Counted from the stretch's first letter, positions 7,607 to 15,996 are shown. The stretch: 16,376 bases of DNA from Pseudomonadota bacterium (GCA_021784255.1 JAJXSZ010000032.1:1-16376), one strand, 5' to 3'. Notes: generated by a model from the letters alone, not told the origin. Program-made: numbers and translations.

Positions 7607-8727
7607 CATGTCGCTTCGCTGCCGAACCGCCGGCGCGTCAGCGCCAGCAGCATGCCGATCTCGATCCCGACCGACACCGCCGAGGAGCCGCCATAGGAAA
7701 TGAACGGCAGGGTCATGCCCTTGGCCGGAATGAGATGCAGCGTGCTCGCCATGTTGACGAACGCCTGCAGCCCGAAGCTGGTGACCAGCCCGGTGATCGC
7801 GAGCAGCACGTAGCGGTCGCGTTCGTCGCGCGCCCGCGCCAGCCCGCGCAGCACCACGGTCGCGAACAGGGCGACGATCACCAGGCAGACGATCAGCCCG
7901 AACTCCTCGCCGGCGACCGCGAAGACGAAGTCGGCATGTGCGTCCGGCAGCACGTCCTTGATATGGCCTTCGCCCGGGCCGCGGCCGAACAGTCCGCCAT
8001 TGGCGAACGCCTCGAGTGAGCGATCGACCTGGTAATTGCCCGCCGCCTTGAGGTGCAGGAAGCGCTGGACGCGGCTCTGCACGTGCGGGAAGGTGAGATA
8101 GGCGCCGATCCCGCCGCCGGCCATCGCCAGCAGCCCGAACCCGGCCAGCCCCAGGTTGAGCCCGTCGACGAAAAGCTGGGCGAACAGCACCGCGGTGATC
8201 ACCACGATCATGCCGATATCCGGCTGCGACTTCAGCATCAGCAGGATCAGCGCGTAGAGCACCAGCACGATGGTGGTGCCCGGTATCCGCCGGTTGCGGT
8301 GGCCGAGGTCGAGCAGCCAGGCGGTGACCACGGCGAAGCACGGCTTGAGGAACTCGGAAGGCTGGATCGCCATGCCGGGCAGCGCGATCCAGCGCTGCGC
8401 GCCCTTGATGTTCACGCCGATGACCAGCGTCAGCGCGGTCATCACCAGCGCGACGGCCAGCCCGAGCAGCGCCACGCGCCGCACCCCGCGCGGCGACAGC
8501 AGGCTCACGCCGACGACGAGGCCGCCCGCGACGGCGAGGAAGACCACCTGCTTGAAGATGAACAGCTCGCGCGGCACGTGGATCCGCTCGGCGACCGCCG
8601 GGCTCGCGGCGAGCACCAGGATGTAGCCGGTGCCGATCAGCGCGCCGACGCAGCCCAGCGTCCAGCGGTCCACGGTCCACCACCAGCGCCCGAGGATGGA
8701 GTTGTCGGCGCGCGACAGGGCGGGCAT
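7606..8727 (-). CDS. ftsW: Septal peptidoglycan polymerase FtsW (SEDS family)
   Basis: A polytopic inner-membrane SEDS glycosyltransferase that polymerises lipid II at the septum together with FtsI. The 373-residue product has many hydrophobic segments, consistent with about ten membrane helices. It carries the family motifs KGAQRWI (108-114), QPSEFLK (122-128), SQPDIG (167-172) and SLEAFANGGLFGRGPGEG (237-254). It also has LPDAHADFVFAVAGEEFG (260-277), which holds the conserved acidic residue of the periplasmic active-site loop, and PAKGMTLPFISYGGSS (334-349). Sequences such as NIKGAQRWIALPG and the dcw position between murD and murG distinguish it from RodA. The TGATG overlap with the murD stop and a GGGGAGG site seven bases upstream fix the start at 8727. 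A Trp triplet at 15-17 precedes the first helix. Confidence 0.97.
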   Translation of the reverse strand: MPALSRADNSILGRWWWTVDRWTLGCVGALIGTGYILVLAASPAVAERIHVPRELFIFKQVVFLAVAGGLVVGVSLLSPRGVRRVALLGLAVALVMTALTLVIGVNIKGAQRWIALPGMAIQPSEFLKPCFAVVTAWLLDLGHRNRRIPGTTIVLVLYALILLMLKSQPDIGMIVVITAVLFAQLFVDGLNLGLAGFGLLAMAGGGIGAYLTFPHVQSRVQRFLHLKAAGNYQVDRSLEAFANGGLFGRGPGEGHIKDVLPDAHADFVFAVAGEEFGLIVCLVIVALFATVVLRGLARARDERDRYVLLAITGLVTSFGLQAFVNMASTLHLIPAKGMTLPFISYGGSSAVSVGIEIGMLLALTRRRFGSEAT

Positions 8728-10100
8728 CAGGTGGCCTCCCCATCGGTGGCGGTGAGGTCGCGGGCGAGCGCGGCAAAGCGGTCGCCGCGCGCGTCGTAGC
8801 CGCTGAACTGATCCCAGCTCGCGCAGGCCGGCGAGAGCAGCACCACCGGCGCGTCGAGCCGGCGCGCCGCGCGGTAGGCAGCCGGCACCGCCGCCTCCAG
8901 CGTGCCGACCTCGGTGAACGCCACGCCGTGGCGGGCGAGTGTTGCGGCCAGCAGCGGCGCATCGCGGCCGATCAGGAAAGCGTGGGCGATGCGCCCGAAC
9001 AGCGGCGCGAGGCTCTCGATGCCGCCCGCCTTCGCCATGCCACCGGCGATCCAGATCAGCCGGTCGTAGCAGGCGAGCGCATAGGCCACGGCGTCGGCGT
9101 TGGTGGCCTTGCTGTCGTTGACGAAATCGACGCCGCCCGCGCGCGCGACCCGTTGCTGGCGGTGCGGCAGGCCGGGATAGCTGCGCAGCCCCTCGGCGAT
9201 CGCCGCGCGCGGCAGGCCGAGCGCGGTCGCGAGCGCACAGGCCGCGGCGGCGTTCTGGGCATTGTGGCGCCCCGGCAGGTTCGGCGCACCCGTGAGGTCG
9301 AGCAGCACGCCGTCGCGGTCCTGCAGGACCGTGCCGCAGGCCCACACATCGGCCGGCACATGGCCGGAAATCGTCATGGCACGGCGCGACCGGCGCAGCT
9401 CCGCCGCCATCGCGCGGCTCGCCTCGTCGTCGATGCCGACGACCGCGGTATCGCCCTCGCCCTGGTTGTCGAAGATATGGCGCTTGGCGCGCGCGTAACC
9501 CGCCATGTCGCCGTGGCGATCGAGATGGTCGGGGCTGAGGTTGAGCATAACCGCCGCATCGAACCGAAGCGTGGCGATTCGCTCCAACATGTAGGACGAC
9601 ATTTCGAGCACATAGATGCCCGTGTCCGCCAGCGGCGGCAGCGCCAGCGCCGCCGGCCCGAGATTGGCGCCGGCCGCCACCGGCAGCCCGGCGGTCGCGA
9701 CGATGTGCGCGAGCAGCGCGGTGGTGGTGGACTTGCCGTTGGTCCCGGTGATGCCCGCGAAGCGCGCGCGCGAGCCCATCGCGCGCACGGCGATGTAGAG
9801 CAGCTCGGCATCGGTCAGGATCGGCACCCCCGCCGCGCGGGCGGCTTCGGCCAGCGGATGGCCCTTGGGCGGGCGATCCGCGATCCCTGGCGAGAGCACC
9901 AGCGCATCGAGCCCGGCCATCTCCGGGGTGCCGACGCTCAGCCCCGCCGCCGCGGCCGCCGCCCGCGCCGCCTCCCGGTCGTCCCACGCCGTCACCCGGG
10001 CGCCCATCGCGGCGAGCGCGACGGCGGCCGGCAGCCCGGCCTTGCCCAGCCCGACCACCGCGTAGCGCCGTCCGGCCAGGATGTCGTTGCGGAACATCAT
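8727..10100 (-). CDS. murD: UDP-N-acetylmuramoylalanine--D-glutamate ligase MurD
   Basis: The second Mur ligase; it adds D-glutamate to UDP-MurNAc-L-Ala in the cytoplasm, using ATP. The 457-residue product has an N-terminal Rossmann-like domain (YAVVGLGKAGLPAA, 13-26; LSPGI, 69-73). The ATPase P-loop GITGTNGKSTTT is at 117-127, LEMSSYMLE at 165-173 with its conserved Glu, NLSPDHLDRHG at 187-197, and HNAQNAAAA at 279-287. The C-terminal domain has NDSKATNADA (328-337), IAGGMAKAGG (351-360) and LLSPACASWDQF (421-432). Two consecutive ATGs (10100 and 10097) are possible starts: the first makes an ATGA overlap with the mraY stop and the second a TGATG overlap. No good Shine-Dalgarno is visible, so coupling with mraY is likely. 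The identification is certain. Confidence 0.97.
   Translation of the reverse strand: MMFRNDILAGRRYAVVGLGKAGLPAAVALAAMGARVTAWDDREAARAAAAAAGLSVGTPEMAGLDALVLSPGIADRPPKGHPLAEAARAAGVPILTDAELLYIAVRAMGSRARFAGITGTNGKSTTTALLAHIVATAGLPVAAGANLGPAALALPPLADTGIYVLEMSSYMLERIATLRFDAAVMLNLSPDHLDRHGDMAGYARAKRHIFDNQGEGDTAVVGIDDEASRAMAAELRRSRRAMTISGHVPADVWACGTVLQDRDGVLLDLTGAPNLPGRHNAQNAAAACALATALGLPRAAIAEGLRSYPGLPHRQQRVARAGGVDFVNDSKATNADAVAYALACYDRLIWIAGGMAKAGGIESLAPLFGRIAHAFLIGRDAPLLAATLARHGVAFTEVGTLEAAVPAAYRAARRLDAPVVLLSPACASWDQFSGYDARGDRFAALARDLTATDGEAT
8735..8741 (-). promoter_or_regulatory. Ribosome binding site of ftsW
   Basis: The minus strand reads GGGGAGG seven bases before the ftsW ATG at 8727, inside the end of murD. 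It supports the start that shares one base with the murD stop. Confidence 0.7.
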
Positions 10101-11185
10101 CGGATCTTCAGGGTCCCGAGCCCGACCAGCGCCAGGATCACGGCGATGATCCAGAAGCGGATGACGATGGTCGGCTCGCTCCAGCCCTTCTTCTCGAAAT
10201 GGTGATGCAGCGGCGCCATCAGGAAGACGCGCTTGCCAGTGCGCTTGAACCAGAACACCTGCACGATCACCGACACCGTCTCGAGCACGAACAGCCCGCC
10301 CACGATCGCCAGCACGATCTCGTGCTTGACCGCGACCGCCACCGCCCCGAGCGCGCCGCCGAGCGCGAGGCTGCCGGTATCGCCCATGAACACCGCCGCC
10401 GGCGGCGCGTTGAACCACAGGAAGCCGAGCCCCGCGCCGATCAGCGCCGAGAGGAACACGCAGAGCTCGCCCGCTCCCGGCACCGGATGCAGTTGCAGGT
10501 ATTCGGCGAAGACATGGTTGCCGACCAGGTAGGAGATCAGCGCGAACACGCCGGCGGCGATGATGGTCGGCACGATGGCGAGCCCGTCGAGCCCGTCGGT
10601 GAGGTTCACCGCGTTGGAGGCGCCGACCATCACCAGCATGCCGAACACCGGGAAGCCAAAGCCCAGCGGGATCAGCACCGACTTGAACACCGGCACCGCG
10701 ACCGAGGAGCCGAGCGCCCCGCCGGTGGTGGCCATGAACACGCTGGCCGCCGCCAGGCCGAGCCCCGCCTGCACCAGCAGCTTGCCGCGTCCGGACACGC
10801 CGCGGAACGAGGCGCGGGTGAGCTTGATCGCGTCGTCGATCATGCCCAGCACACCATAGCCGAGCGTCAGCAGCAGCACGGTCCAGACATAGGTGTTGCG
10901 CAGGTCGGCCCACAGCAGTGTCGAGGCGGTGAGCGTGGTCAGGATCAGCACGCCGCCCATGGTGGGCGTGCCCTTCTTCTCGATCAGGTGCCGCTCCGGC
11001 CCGTCCGGGCGGATCGGCTGGCCGGCGCGCTGCACCGAGCGCAGCCAGCGGATCAGCGGGCCGCCGAACGCCAGGCTCGCCAGCAGCGAGGTCATGCACG
11101 CCGCCCCGGACCTGAAGGTCAGGTAGCGGATCAGGTTGAACAGGAAGAAATGGGTGCCGACGTGGCGGGTGAGATCGAACAGCAT
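10097..11185 (-). CDS. mraY: Phospho-N-acetylmuramoyl-pentapeptide transferase MraY
   Basis: An integral membrane enzyme that moves phospho-MurNAc-pentapeptide from UDP onto undecaprenyl phosphate, making lipid I. The 362 residues match the family's usual 360. Motifs are EKKGTPTMGG (69-78), the aspartate pair GMIDDAIK (114-121), NAVNLTDGLDGLA (191-203), GFLWFNAPPAAVFMGDTGSL (254-273) with the magnesium-binding Asp, and the cytoplasmic histidine loop APLHHHFEKKGW (324-335). Multiple hydrophobic helices separate these loops, and the last helix ends just before the C-terminus. The ATG at 11185 shares a base with the murF stop (TGATG). A longer in-frame extension into murF is spurious. Only a distant GGAAGAG lies upstream, so translation may depend on murF. 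The identification is certain. Confidence 0.98.
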   Translation of the reverse strand: MLFDLTRHVGTHFFLFNLIRYLTFRSGAACMTSLLASLAFGGPLIRWLRSVQRAGQPIRPDGPERHLIEKKGTPTMGGVLILTTLTASTLLWADLRNTYVWTVLLLTLGYGVLGMIDDAIKLTRASFRGVSGRGKLLVQAGLGLAAASVFMATTGGALGSSVAVPVFKSVLIPLGFGFPVFGMLVMVGASNAVNLTDGLDGLAIVPTIIAAGVFALISYLVGNHVFAEYLQLHPVPGAGELCVFLSALIGAGLGFLWFNAPPAAVFMGDTGSLALGGALGAVAVAVKHEIVLAIVGGLFVLETVSVIVQVFWFKRTGKRVFLMAPLHHHFEKKGWSEPTIVIRFWIIAVILALVGLGTLKIR

Positions 11186-12549
11186 CAGGTGGCCGTCTCT
11201 TCCAGAGCGGCGACGATTCGCGCCATCCGTGAGCCCAGGCTGCCCTTGACCAGCACCGCGTCCCCGGCCCTGAGATCGGCCGCGACGGCCGGGGCGAGGG
11301 CTGCGGCATCCTCCGCCCAGGCGCCGCGCAGCCGCGCGGGCACCGCCTCGTAGACCGGGCGCATCAGCGGCCCGCAGGCGAACAGCCGGTCGGCGCAGTG
11401 CGCGATGTCGGCCACCAGCGAGAGATGCTCCGCCGGCCCCGCCTCGCCCAGTTCCAGCATATCGCCGAGCACGGCGACCCGCCGCTGCGCGCGTTGCAGC
11501 GCCAGCACCGCGAGCGCCGCGCGCGCCGAGGCGGCGGAGGCGTTGTAGCTCTCGTCGAGCAGCAGCGCCTCGCCGTCCGCGACCCGCAGCGTGCGCCGCT
11601 CGCCGCGTCCGCGCACCGGCGCGAAGCCGGCGAGCGCCGCGGCGGCGTCGCCCGGTGCCACACCGAGCGCGGCCGCGGCGAGCATCGCCGCGGTGGCATC
11701 CATCGCCATGTGCGCACCGGGGGCCGCGAGGCGCGTTTCGACCGCGGTGCCGAGAACCCTGGCGCGCAGCCGCACCGCGTCCGGCGTGCTGTCGGCGCCG
11801 AGCAGCACCGCATCGGCGCCCGCGCCGGTGCCGAAGCCGAGCACGGTGTGCGCCCCGGCCGCCTCGCGCAGCCGCTCGACGTGCGGCGCCTCGGCGGGAA
11901 TGACGGCAATGCCGCCCGGCTCCAGCCCGGCGAAGACGGCGCCCTTCTCGATCGCGATCGCCTCGAGGCTGCCGAGATGGCCGATATGCACCGGCGCGAT
12001 CGCGGTGATCAGCGCCACGTGCGGGCGCGCCAGCCGCGCCAGCGGCGCGATCTCGCCCGGATGGTTCATCCCGATCTCGACCACCGCGTAGGCGGCGTCC
12101 GGCGCCATGCGCGCGAGCGTCAGCGGCAGGCCCCACTGGTTGTTGTAGGAGGCGACCGCCGCATGGGTGGTGCCGCGCGCCGCCAGGATCCGCGCCAGCA
12201 TGGCCTTCGCCGTGGTCTTGCCCACGCTGCCGGTGACCGCTGCGACCTTGCCGGTGCAGCGCACCCGCGCGAACCGCCCGAGATCGGCGAGCCCGGCCAG
12301 CGTATCCGCGACCCGCAGCTGCCGCGCCGTGTCCGCGACGCCGGCGACGTCGGCATGCACCATGGCGCATGCCGCGCCCCGGGCCAGCGCGTCGGCGACG
12401 AAACGGTGCCCGTCGCCGTTCTCGCCCACCAGCGCGACGAACAGGTCGCCGGGCGCCAGCGTGCGCGTGTCGATCGAGACGCCGGCGGCATCGGCCCCGC
12501 CCGCACCGCCGGTCGCCTGCCGCAGCTCGCGCGCGGTCCACAGCGTCAT
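11185..12549 (-). CDS. murF: UDP-MurNAc-tripeptide--D-alanyl-D-alanine ligase MurF
   Basis: The last cytoplasmic Mur ligase; it attaches the D-Ala-D-Ala made by Ddl to give UDP-MurNAc-pentapeptide, the substrate of MraY. The 454-residue product has the N-terminal SIDTRTLAPGDLFVAL (25-40). The P-loop TGSVGKTT is at 106-113, NNQWGLPLTLAR at 136-147, and VVEIGMNHPGEI at 157-168. The C-terminal domain has GRGERR (314-319), DESYNAS (332-338), LGDMLELG (361-368) and a VKGSLGSRM ending (434-442). The DESYNAS and EIGMNHPGEI motifs mark it as MurF and not MurE. The ATG at 12549 overlaps the murE stop as ATGA. The upstream GGTGG is only a weak ribosome binding site. The identification is certain. Confidence 0.97.
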   Translation of the reverse strand: MTLWTARELRQATGGAGGADAAGVSIDTRTLAPGDLFVALVGENGDGHRFVADALARGAACAMVHADVAGVADTARQLRVADTLAGLADLGRFARVRCTGKVAAVTGSVGKTTAKAMLARILAARGTTHAAVASYNNQWGLPLTLARMAPDAAYAVVEIGMNHPGEIAPLARLARPHVALITAIAPVHIGHLGSLEAIAIEKGAVFAGLEPGGIAVIPAEAPHVERLREAAGAHTVLGFGTGAGADAVLLGADSTPDAVRLRARVLGTAVETRLAAPGAHMAMDATAAMLAAAALGVAPGDAAAALAGFAPVRGRGERRTLRVADGEALLLDESYNASAASARAALAVLALQRAQRRVAVLGDMLELGEAGPAEHLSLVADIAHCADRLFACGPLMRPVYEAVPARLRGAWAEDAAALAPAVAADLRAGDAVLVKGSLGSRMARIVAALEETAT

Positions 12550-14042
12550 GCCAGACCACCCGCCAGCGCGCGGATCACCGAGGCGTCGTCGAACGGCAGG
12601 ACCGTCCGGCCGACGATCTGCCCCTGCTCGTGCCCCTTGCCGGCCACCGCCAGCACATCGCCGGCGCGCAGCATCGCCAGCCCCTCGCCGATGGCGTGGG
12701 CGCGGTCGCCGATCTCGATCGCGCCGGGGCAGGCGGCGAGGATGGCGGCGCGGATCGCCGCCGGCTCCTCGCTCCTCGGATTGTCGTCGGTGACGATGAC
12801 GATATCGGCGGCGCGCGCCGCTTCCCCCATCAGCGGCCGCTTGCCCGGGTCGCGGTCGCCGCCGGCGCCGAAGACCAGGACCAGGCGGCCCTGCGTATGC
12901 GGGCGCAGGGCGGCGATCAGCCGCTGCAGCGCGTCCGGGGTGTGGGCGTAGTCGACATAGGCCGCGGCGCCATCGGCCAGCACCGCCGCGCGCTCCATCC
13001 GTCCGCGCACCGGCGCGAGCTGCCCGAGATGCGGCCAGGGATCGGTGCCCAGCGCGCGCGCCAGCGCCGCCGCGACCAGCACGTTGTCGGCCTGGAAGCG
13101 TCCGGGGACCGGCAGCAGCAGCCGGTGCGTCGCGCCGTCCGCGGCGATGGCGAGTTCCTGCCCCTCCGGCAGCGGCCGCGCCGCGAGCAGGCGCCACTCC
13201 GCCGCCACCGCCTCGCCTACCAGCAGCCGCGGCAGGCGCCGGCGCGCGGCGATGGCGGCGAGCGCCTCGGCGGTCTCGGCGTCGAGCGCGGTGGTGGCGA
13301 CCATCGTGCCGCCGTCGCGCAGCAGCTCCTCGAACAGGCGCAGCTTGGCGGCCCGGTAGGCGGCCATCGAGCCGTGATAGTCGAGATGGTCGCGCGTCAG
13401 GTTGGTGAAGGCCGCGGCGGCAAACACGCAGCCGTCGAGCCGGAACTGGTCGAGCCCGTGCGAGGACGCTTCCAGCGCCGCGTGGCCGATGCCCGCGCGT
13501 GCCAGCCGCGCCAGCGTGTTGGCGAGCGTCACCGGGTCGGGCGAGGTGAGGCCGGCGCCGCCCTGTTCGCCCTGCGCAATGACGCCCAGCGTGCCGATGC
13601 TGGCCGCGGCGAGCCCGGCGCGGCTCCAGATCTGGCGCAGGAAGTCCACGCTGCTGGTCTTGCCGTTGGTGCCGGTGACGGCGGCGAGCGTGCGCGGTGC
13701 CGGTCCCGCCAGCGTCGCCGCGATGCGCGCGAGCGCCCGGCGCGGCTCGGCGTCCTCGATCAGCGGCCGGCGGTCCACGCCCTCGGGCCAGGCGGTGCCG
13801 ACCGGCGCCAGCACCGCCGCCGCGCCGCGCGCCACGGCGTCGGCGATGAAGCGGCGTCCATCGGTGCGCCGGCCCGGCAGGGCGGCAAAGATCACGCCGG
13901 GGCCGACGGCGCGGCTGTCGGCGGTGATGCCGGCGACGTCGAACTCGCAGAGGGCGAGATCGAGCGCGCGCGACGTGCCCGCCGGCTGGCTGGTGGCGAA
14001 CACGTCAGCGAAGCGCAACGCTGTGCACCGCGCCCGCGGCAT
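12546..14042 (-). CDS. murE: UDP-MurNAc-L-Ala-D-Glu--meso-2,6-diaminopimelate ligase MurE
   Basis: The third Mur ligase; it adds the third stem-peptide residue. Counting from the chosen start, the 498-residue product has ITADSRAVGPGVIFAALPG (39-57), the P-loop TGTNGKTS (123-130), and TSPDP (166-170). EASSHGLDQFR (191-201) and TNLTRDHLDYHG (213-224) follow, with the likely carbamylated Lys at 233. The C-terminal domain has DNPR (about 420-423) and GKGHEQ (449-454). DNPR is the established mark of enzymes that use meso-diaminopimelate, so the cell wall is of the Gram-negative DAP type. The ATG at 14042 overlaps ftsI by 38 bases and has GGGGGGAAG ten bases upstream. A GTG at 14003, just after the ftsI stop, is an alternative that would cut 13 residues; it lacks a ribosome binding site. 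The further in-frame upstream extension is a run of arginines and not credible. Confidence 0.96.
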   Translation of the reverse strand: MPRARCTALRFADVFATSQPAGTSRALDLALCEFDVAGITADSRAVGPGVIFAALPGRRTDGRRFIADAVARGAAAVLAPVGTAWPEGVDRRPLIEDAEPRRALARIAATLAGPAPRTLAAVTGTNGKTSSVDFLRQIWSRAGLAAASIGTLGVIAQGEQGGAGLTSPDPVTLANTLARLARAGIGHAALEASSHGLDQFRLDGCVFAAAAFTNLTRDHLDYHGSMAAYRAAKLRLFEELLRDGGTMVATTALDAETAEALAAIAARRRLPRLLVGEAVAAEWRLLAARPLPEGQELAIAADGATHRLLLPVPGRFQADNVLVAAALARALGTDPWPHLGQLAPVRGRMERAAVLADGAAAYVDYAHTPDALQRLIAALRPHTQGRLVLVFGAGGDRDPGKRPLMGEAARAADIVIVTDDNPRSEEPAAIRAAILAACPGAIEIGDRAHAIGEGLAMLRAGDVLAVAGKGHEQGQIVGRTVLPFDDASVIRALAGGLA

Positions 14043-15996
14043 CGGCGCGGCGCTTCCCCCCGGCCGGTGCGCCGCGCCGCGTCTGCGGCTGCACCTGCGG
14101 CGGCGGCGGGACCGTGGAGCCATTGGGCGCGGCGGCCTGGAACGGGATCACGTCCGGCGCCACGCCGGCGGGTGGCGGCGGCTGCAGCGGCATCGCGAGT
14201 TCCGCCTCGATCGCCTTGGCCGGATCGCCGGTCACCGGCAGCAGGCCGAGCATCGGCGCGATGCGCGCGATCACCTTGCCCGCCGCCGGCGCGGCGACCT
14301 CGCCGGCGGTGGAGAAGAAGCCGGTGGATTTGTCGCCGTGCGGCGCGTCGAGCATGATGTAGACGACGTATTTCGGCGCGTTCATCGGAAACGCGCAGAT
14401 GAAGGCGCTGACGTTGACGTGCTGGCGGTAGCCGTTGGCGCCGACCTTGGCCGCGGTGCCGGTCTTGCCGCCGACGAAATAGCCGGGGACGTTGGCCGCC
14501 TCGCCGGTGCCGCTGGCGACCACGAGGCGCATCATCGCGCGCATCGTCGCCGAGGTTTCGGGCTTGATGACCGTGCTGCCGGCAACCTCGGCGCCCGGCT
14601 GCAACGCGAGCAGCGTCGCCGCGCGCAGTGTGCCGCCGTTGACGATCGCCGCCACGTCGCGCACCAGCTGCATCGGCGGCTCGGTGATGCCTTCGCCGAA
14701 GCCCACCGTCATCACCGTTGCCGGGCCCCACGCGCGCGCCGACTGCACCATCGGCAGTCCCGCCTCCGGCAGCTGGATCGGCACGCGGTCGAGCAGGCCG
14801 AAGCGCGCCAGCCAGGCGCGCTGGCGCTGCGCCCCCTCGGTCAGCGCGATGTGCGAGGCGCCGAGATTGGAGGAATAGACAAGCACTTCCGGCAGCCAGA
14901 GCCAGCGGTGCTTGCCCTCGAAATCGGTGATGGTGAAGCCGCCGACATGAATCGGGTGCGCCGCGTCGAATTGGTCCCAGGGATGGATCAGGCCATCGTC
15001 GAGTGCCGTCGAGAGCGTCACCAGCTTGAGGATGCTGCCCGGCTCGTAGGCGCCTTGCGCCGCACGGTTGTAGCGCTCCGCCGCTGTTGCGGCATCGAAA
15101 TTATTGGCGTTGTAGTCGGGCAGGCTCACGCTCGCCAGTACCTCGCCGGTCTCGACGTTCATCACGATCCCGGCGGCGCCGATCGGCTTGAACTCCTCCA
15201 CCGCGCGCTCCAGCTCGTCGCGCACCACCGCCTGCACCCGCACGTCGAGCGACAGGCGCAGCGGCTTGGGGTCGGTTGTCAGCCGCTTGTCGAAATACGC
15301 CTCCAGTCCCATGTCGCCGTGCCCGGCGCGGTCGGTATGGCCGATCGTCTGCACCGCGAAGCGGCCGAGCGGATAGCGGCGGACCTCGGTTTCGCGAAAG
15401 GCGACGCCGGGGATGCCGAGATCGTTGATGCGGATCTCCTGCTCGGGCGTGATGTCGCGCGCGACGTAGACGAACGCCTTGTTGCTCGCCAGCCGCGCGG
15501 TCATCGCGGCGACGTCCAGGCCCGGCAGCACGGTCGCGAGCTTGGCCGCCGCGTGCTTCGCGTCGGCGATCTGGCGCGGGTCGGCATAGGCGGTCGCCAT
15601 CGGCACCGAGATCGCGAGGATCTCGCCGTTGCGGTCGATGATCGGCGCGCGGTGGGTATGGCCCATGAGCGGCAGCGCCGCGGGCGAGTTCGCGAACGGG
15701 CTCGACCGCGGCGGCAGCTTGGGCACGTCGGTGGCCACCAGCGCCTCGCCCGGCCGCATCGGCTGCAGGATCGTCGCGTCGGTGAGCTTGGCCGCGAGGG
15801 CCAGGAACAGCAGCACGAAGGCGCCGGTGGCCACCACCAGCCGGCGCTGGCTGCGCGCGATGGCGGCGCGGCGGGCGAGGTCGGGCGCCGTCACGCGCAC
15901 CGTCTCCATGCGTGGGATGCTCGCGGCTGCCGGCGCACCGAAGCGCCGCGCCGGTGCGTTCGGCTCCGGCGGCGGGCGATCGGGCAGCTCGCTCAC
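14005..15996 (-). CDS. ftsI: Septal peptidoglycan transpeptidase FtsI (class B PBP3)
   Basis: A penicillin-binding protein that cross-links new peptidoglycan at the septum, working with FtsW. The 663-residue product has a cytoplasmic N-terminus of about 50 residues and one membrane anchor (about 52-70). The periplasmic non-catalytic pedestal includes RAPIIDRNGEILA (116-128), IGHTDRAGHGDMGLEAYFD (218-236) and LSLDVRVQAVV (249-258). The transpeptidase domain has the three active-site motifs: SILK (321-324, catalytic Ser321, after AYEPG), SSN (375-377) and KTGTA (511-515). After about residue 600 there is a Pro/Ala-rich tail of some 60 residues. The stretch GFGEGITEPPMQ (432-443) differs from the usual GHG..VTPLQ-like form. 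A GTG start at 15996 overlaps the upstream stop as GTGA, with GGAGG six bases upstream. The identification is certain. Confidence 0.97.
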   Translation of the reverse strand: MSELPDRPPPEPNAPARRFGAPAAASIPRMETVRVTAPDLARRAAIARSQRRLVVATGAFVLLFLALAAKLTDATILQPMRPGEALVATDVPKLPPRSSPFANSPAALPLMGHTHRAPIIDRNGEILAISVPMATAYADPRQIADAKHAAAKLATVLPGLDVAAMTARLASNKAFVYVARDITPEQEIRINDLGIPGVAFRETEVRRYPLGRFAVQTIGHTDRAGHGDMGLEAYFDKRLTTDPKPLRLSLDVRVQAVVRDELERAVEEFKPIGAAGIVMNVETGEVLASVSLPDYNANNFDAATAAERYNRAAQGAYEPGSILKLVTLSTALDDGLIHPWDQFDAAHPIHVGGFTITDFEGKHRWLWLPEVLVYSSNLGASHIALTEGAQRQRAWLARFGLLDRVPIQLPEAGLPMVQSARAWGPATVMTVGFGEGITEPPMQLVRDVAAIVNGGTLRAATLLALQPGAEVAGSTVIKPETSATMRAMMRLVVASGTGEAANVPGYFVGGKTGTAAKVGANGYRQHVNVSAFICAFPMNAPKYVVYIMLDAPHGDKSTGFFSTAGEVAAPAAGKVIARIAPMLGLLPVTGDPAKAIEAELAMPLQPPPPAGVAPDVIPFQAAAPNGSTVPPPPQVQPQTRRGAPAGGKRRADAAGAVHSVALR
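14053..14061 (-). promoter_or_regulatory. Probable ribosome binding site of murE
   Basis: The minus strand reads GGGGGGAAG ten bases before the ATG at 14042, inside the end of ftsI. It is purine-rich but not a perfect Shine-Dalgarno. It is the main reason for preferring this start over the GTG at 14003. Confidence 0.45.

Noticed and set aside
12550..13197. Upstream in-frame extension of murF inside murE
   Set aside because: It is an Arg/Gly/Ala-rich shadow of murE, and conserved MurF sequence begins just after the ATG at 12549 that overlaps the murE stop.
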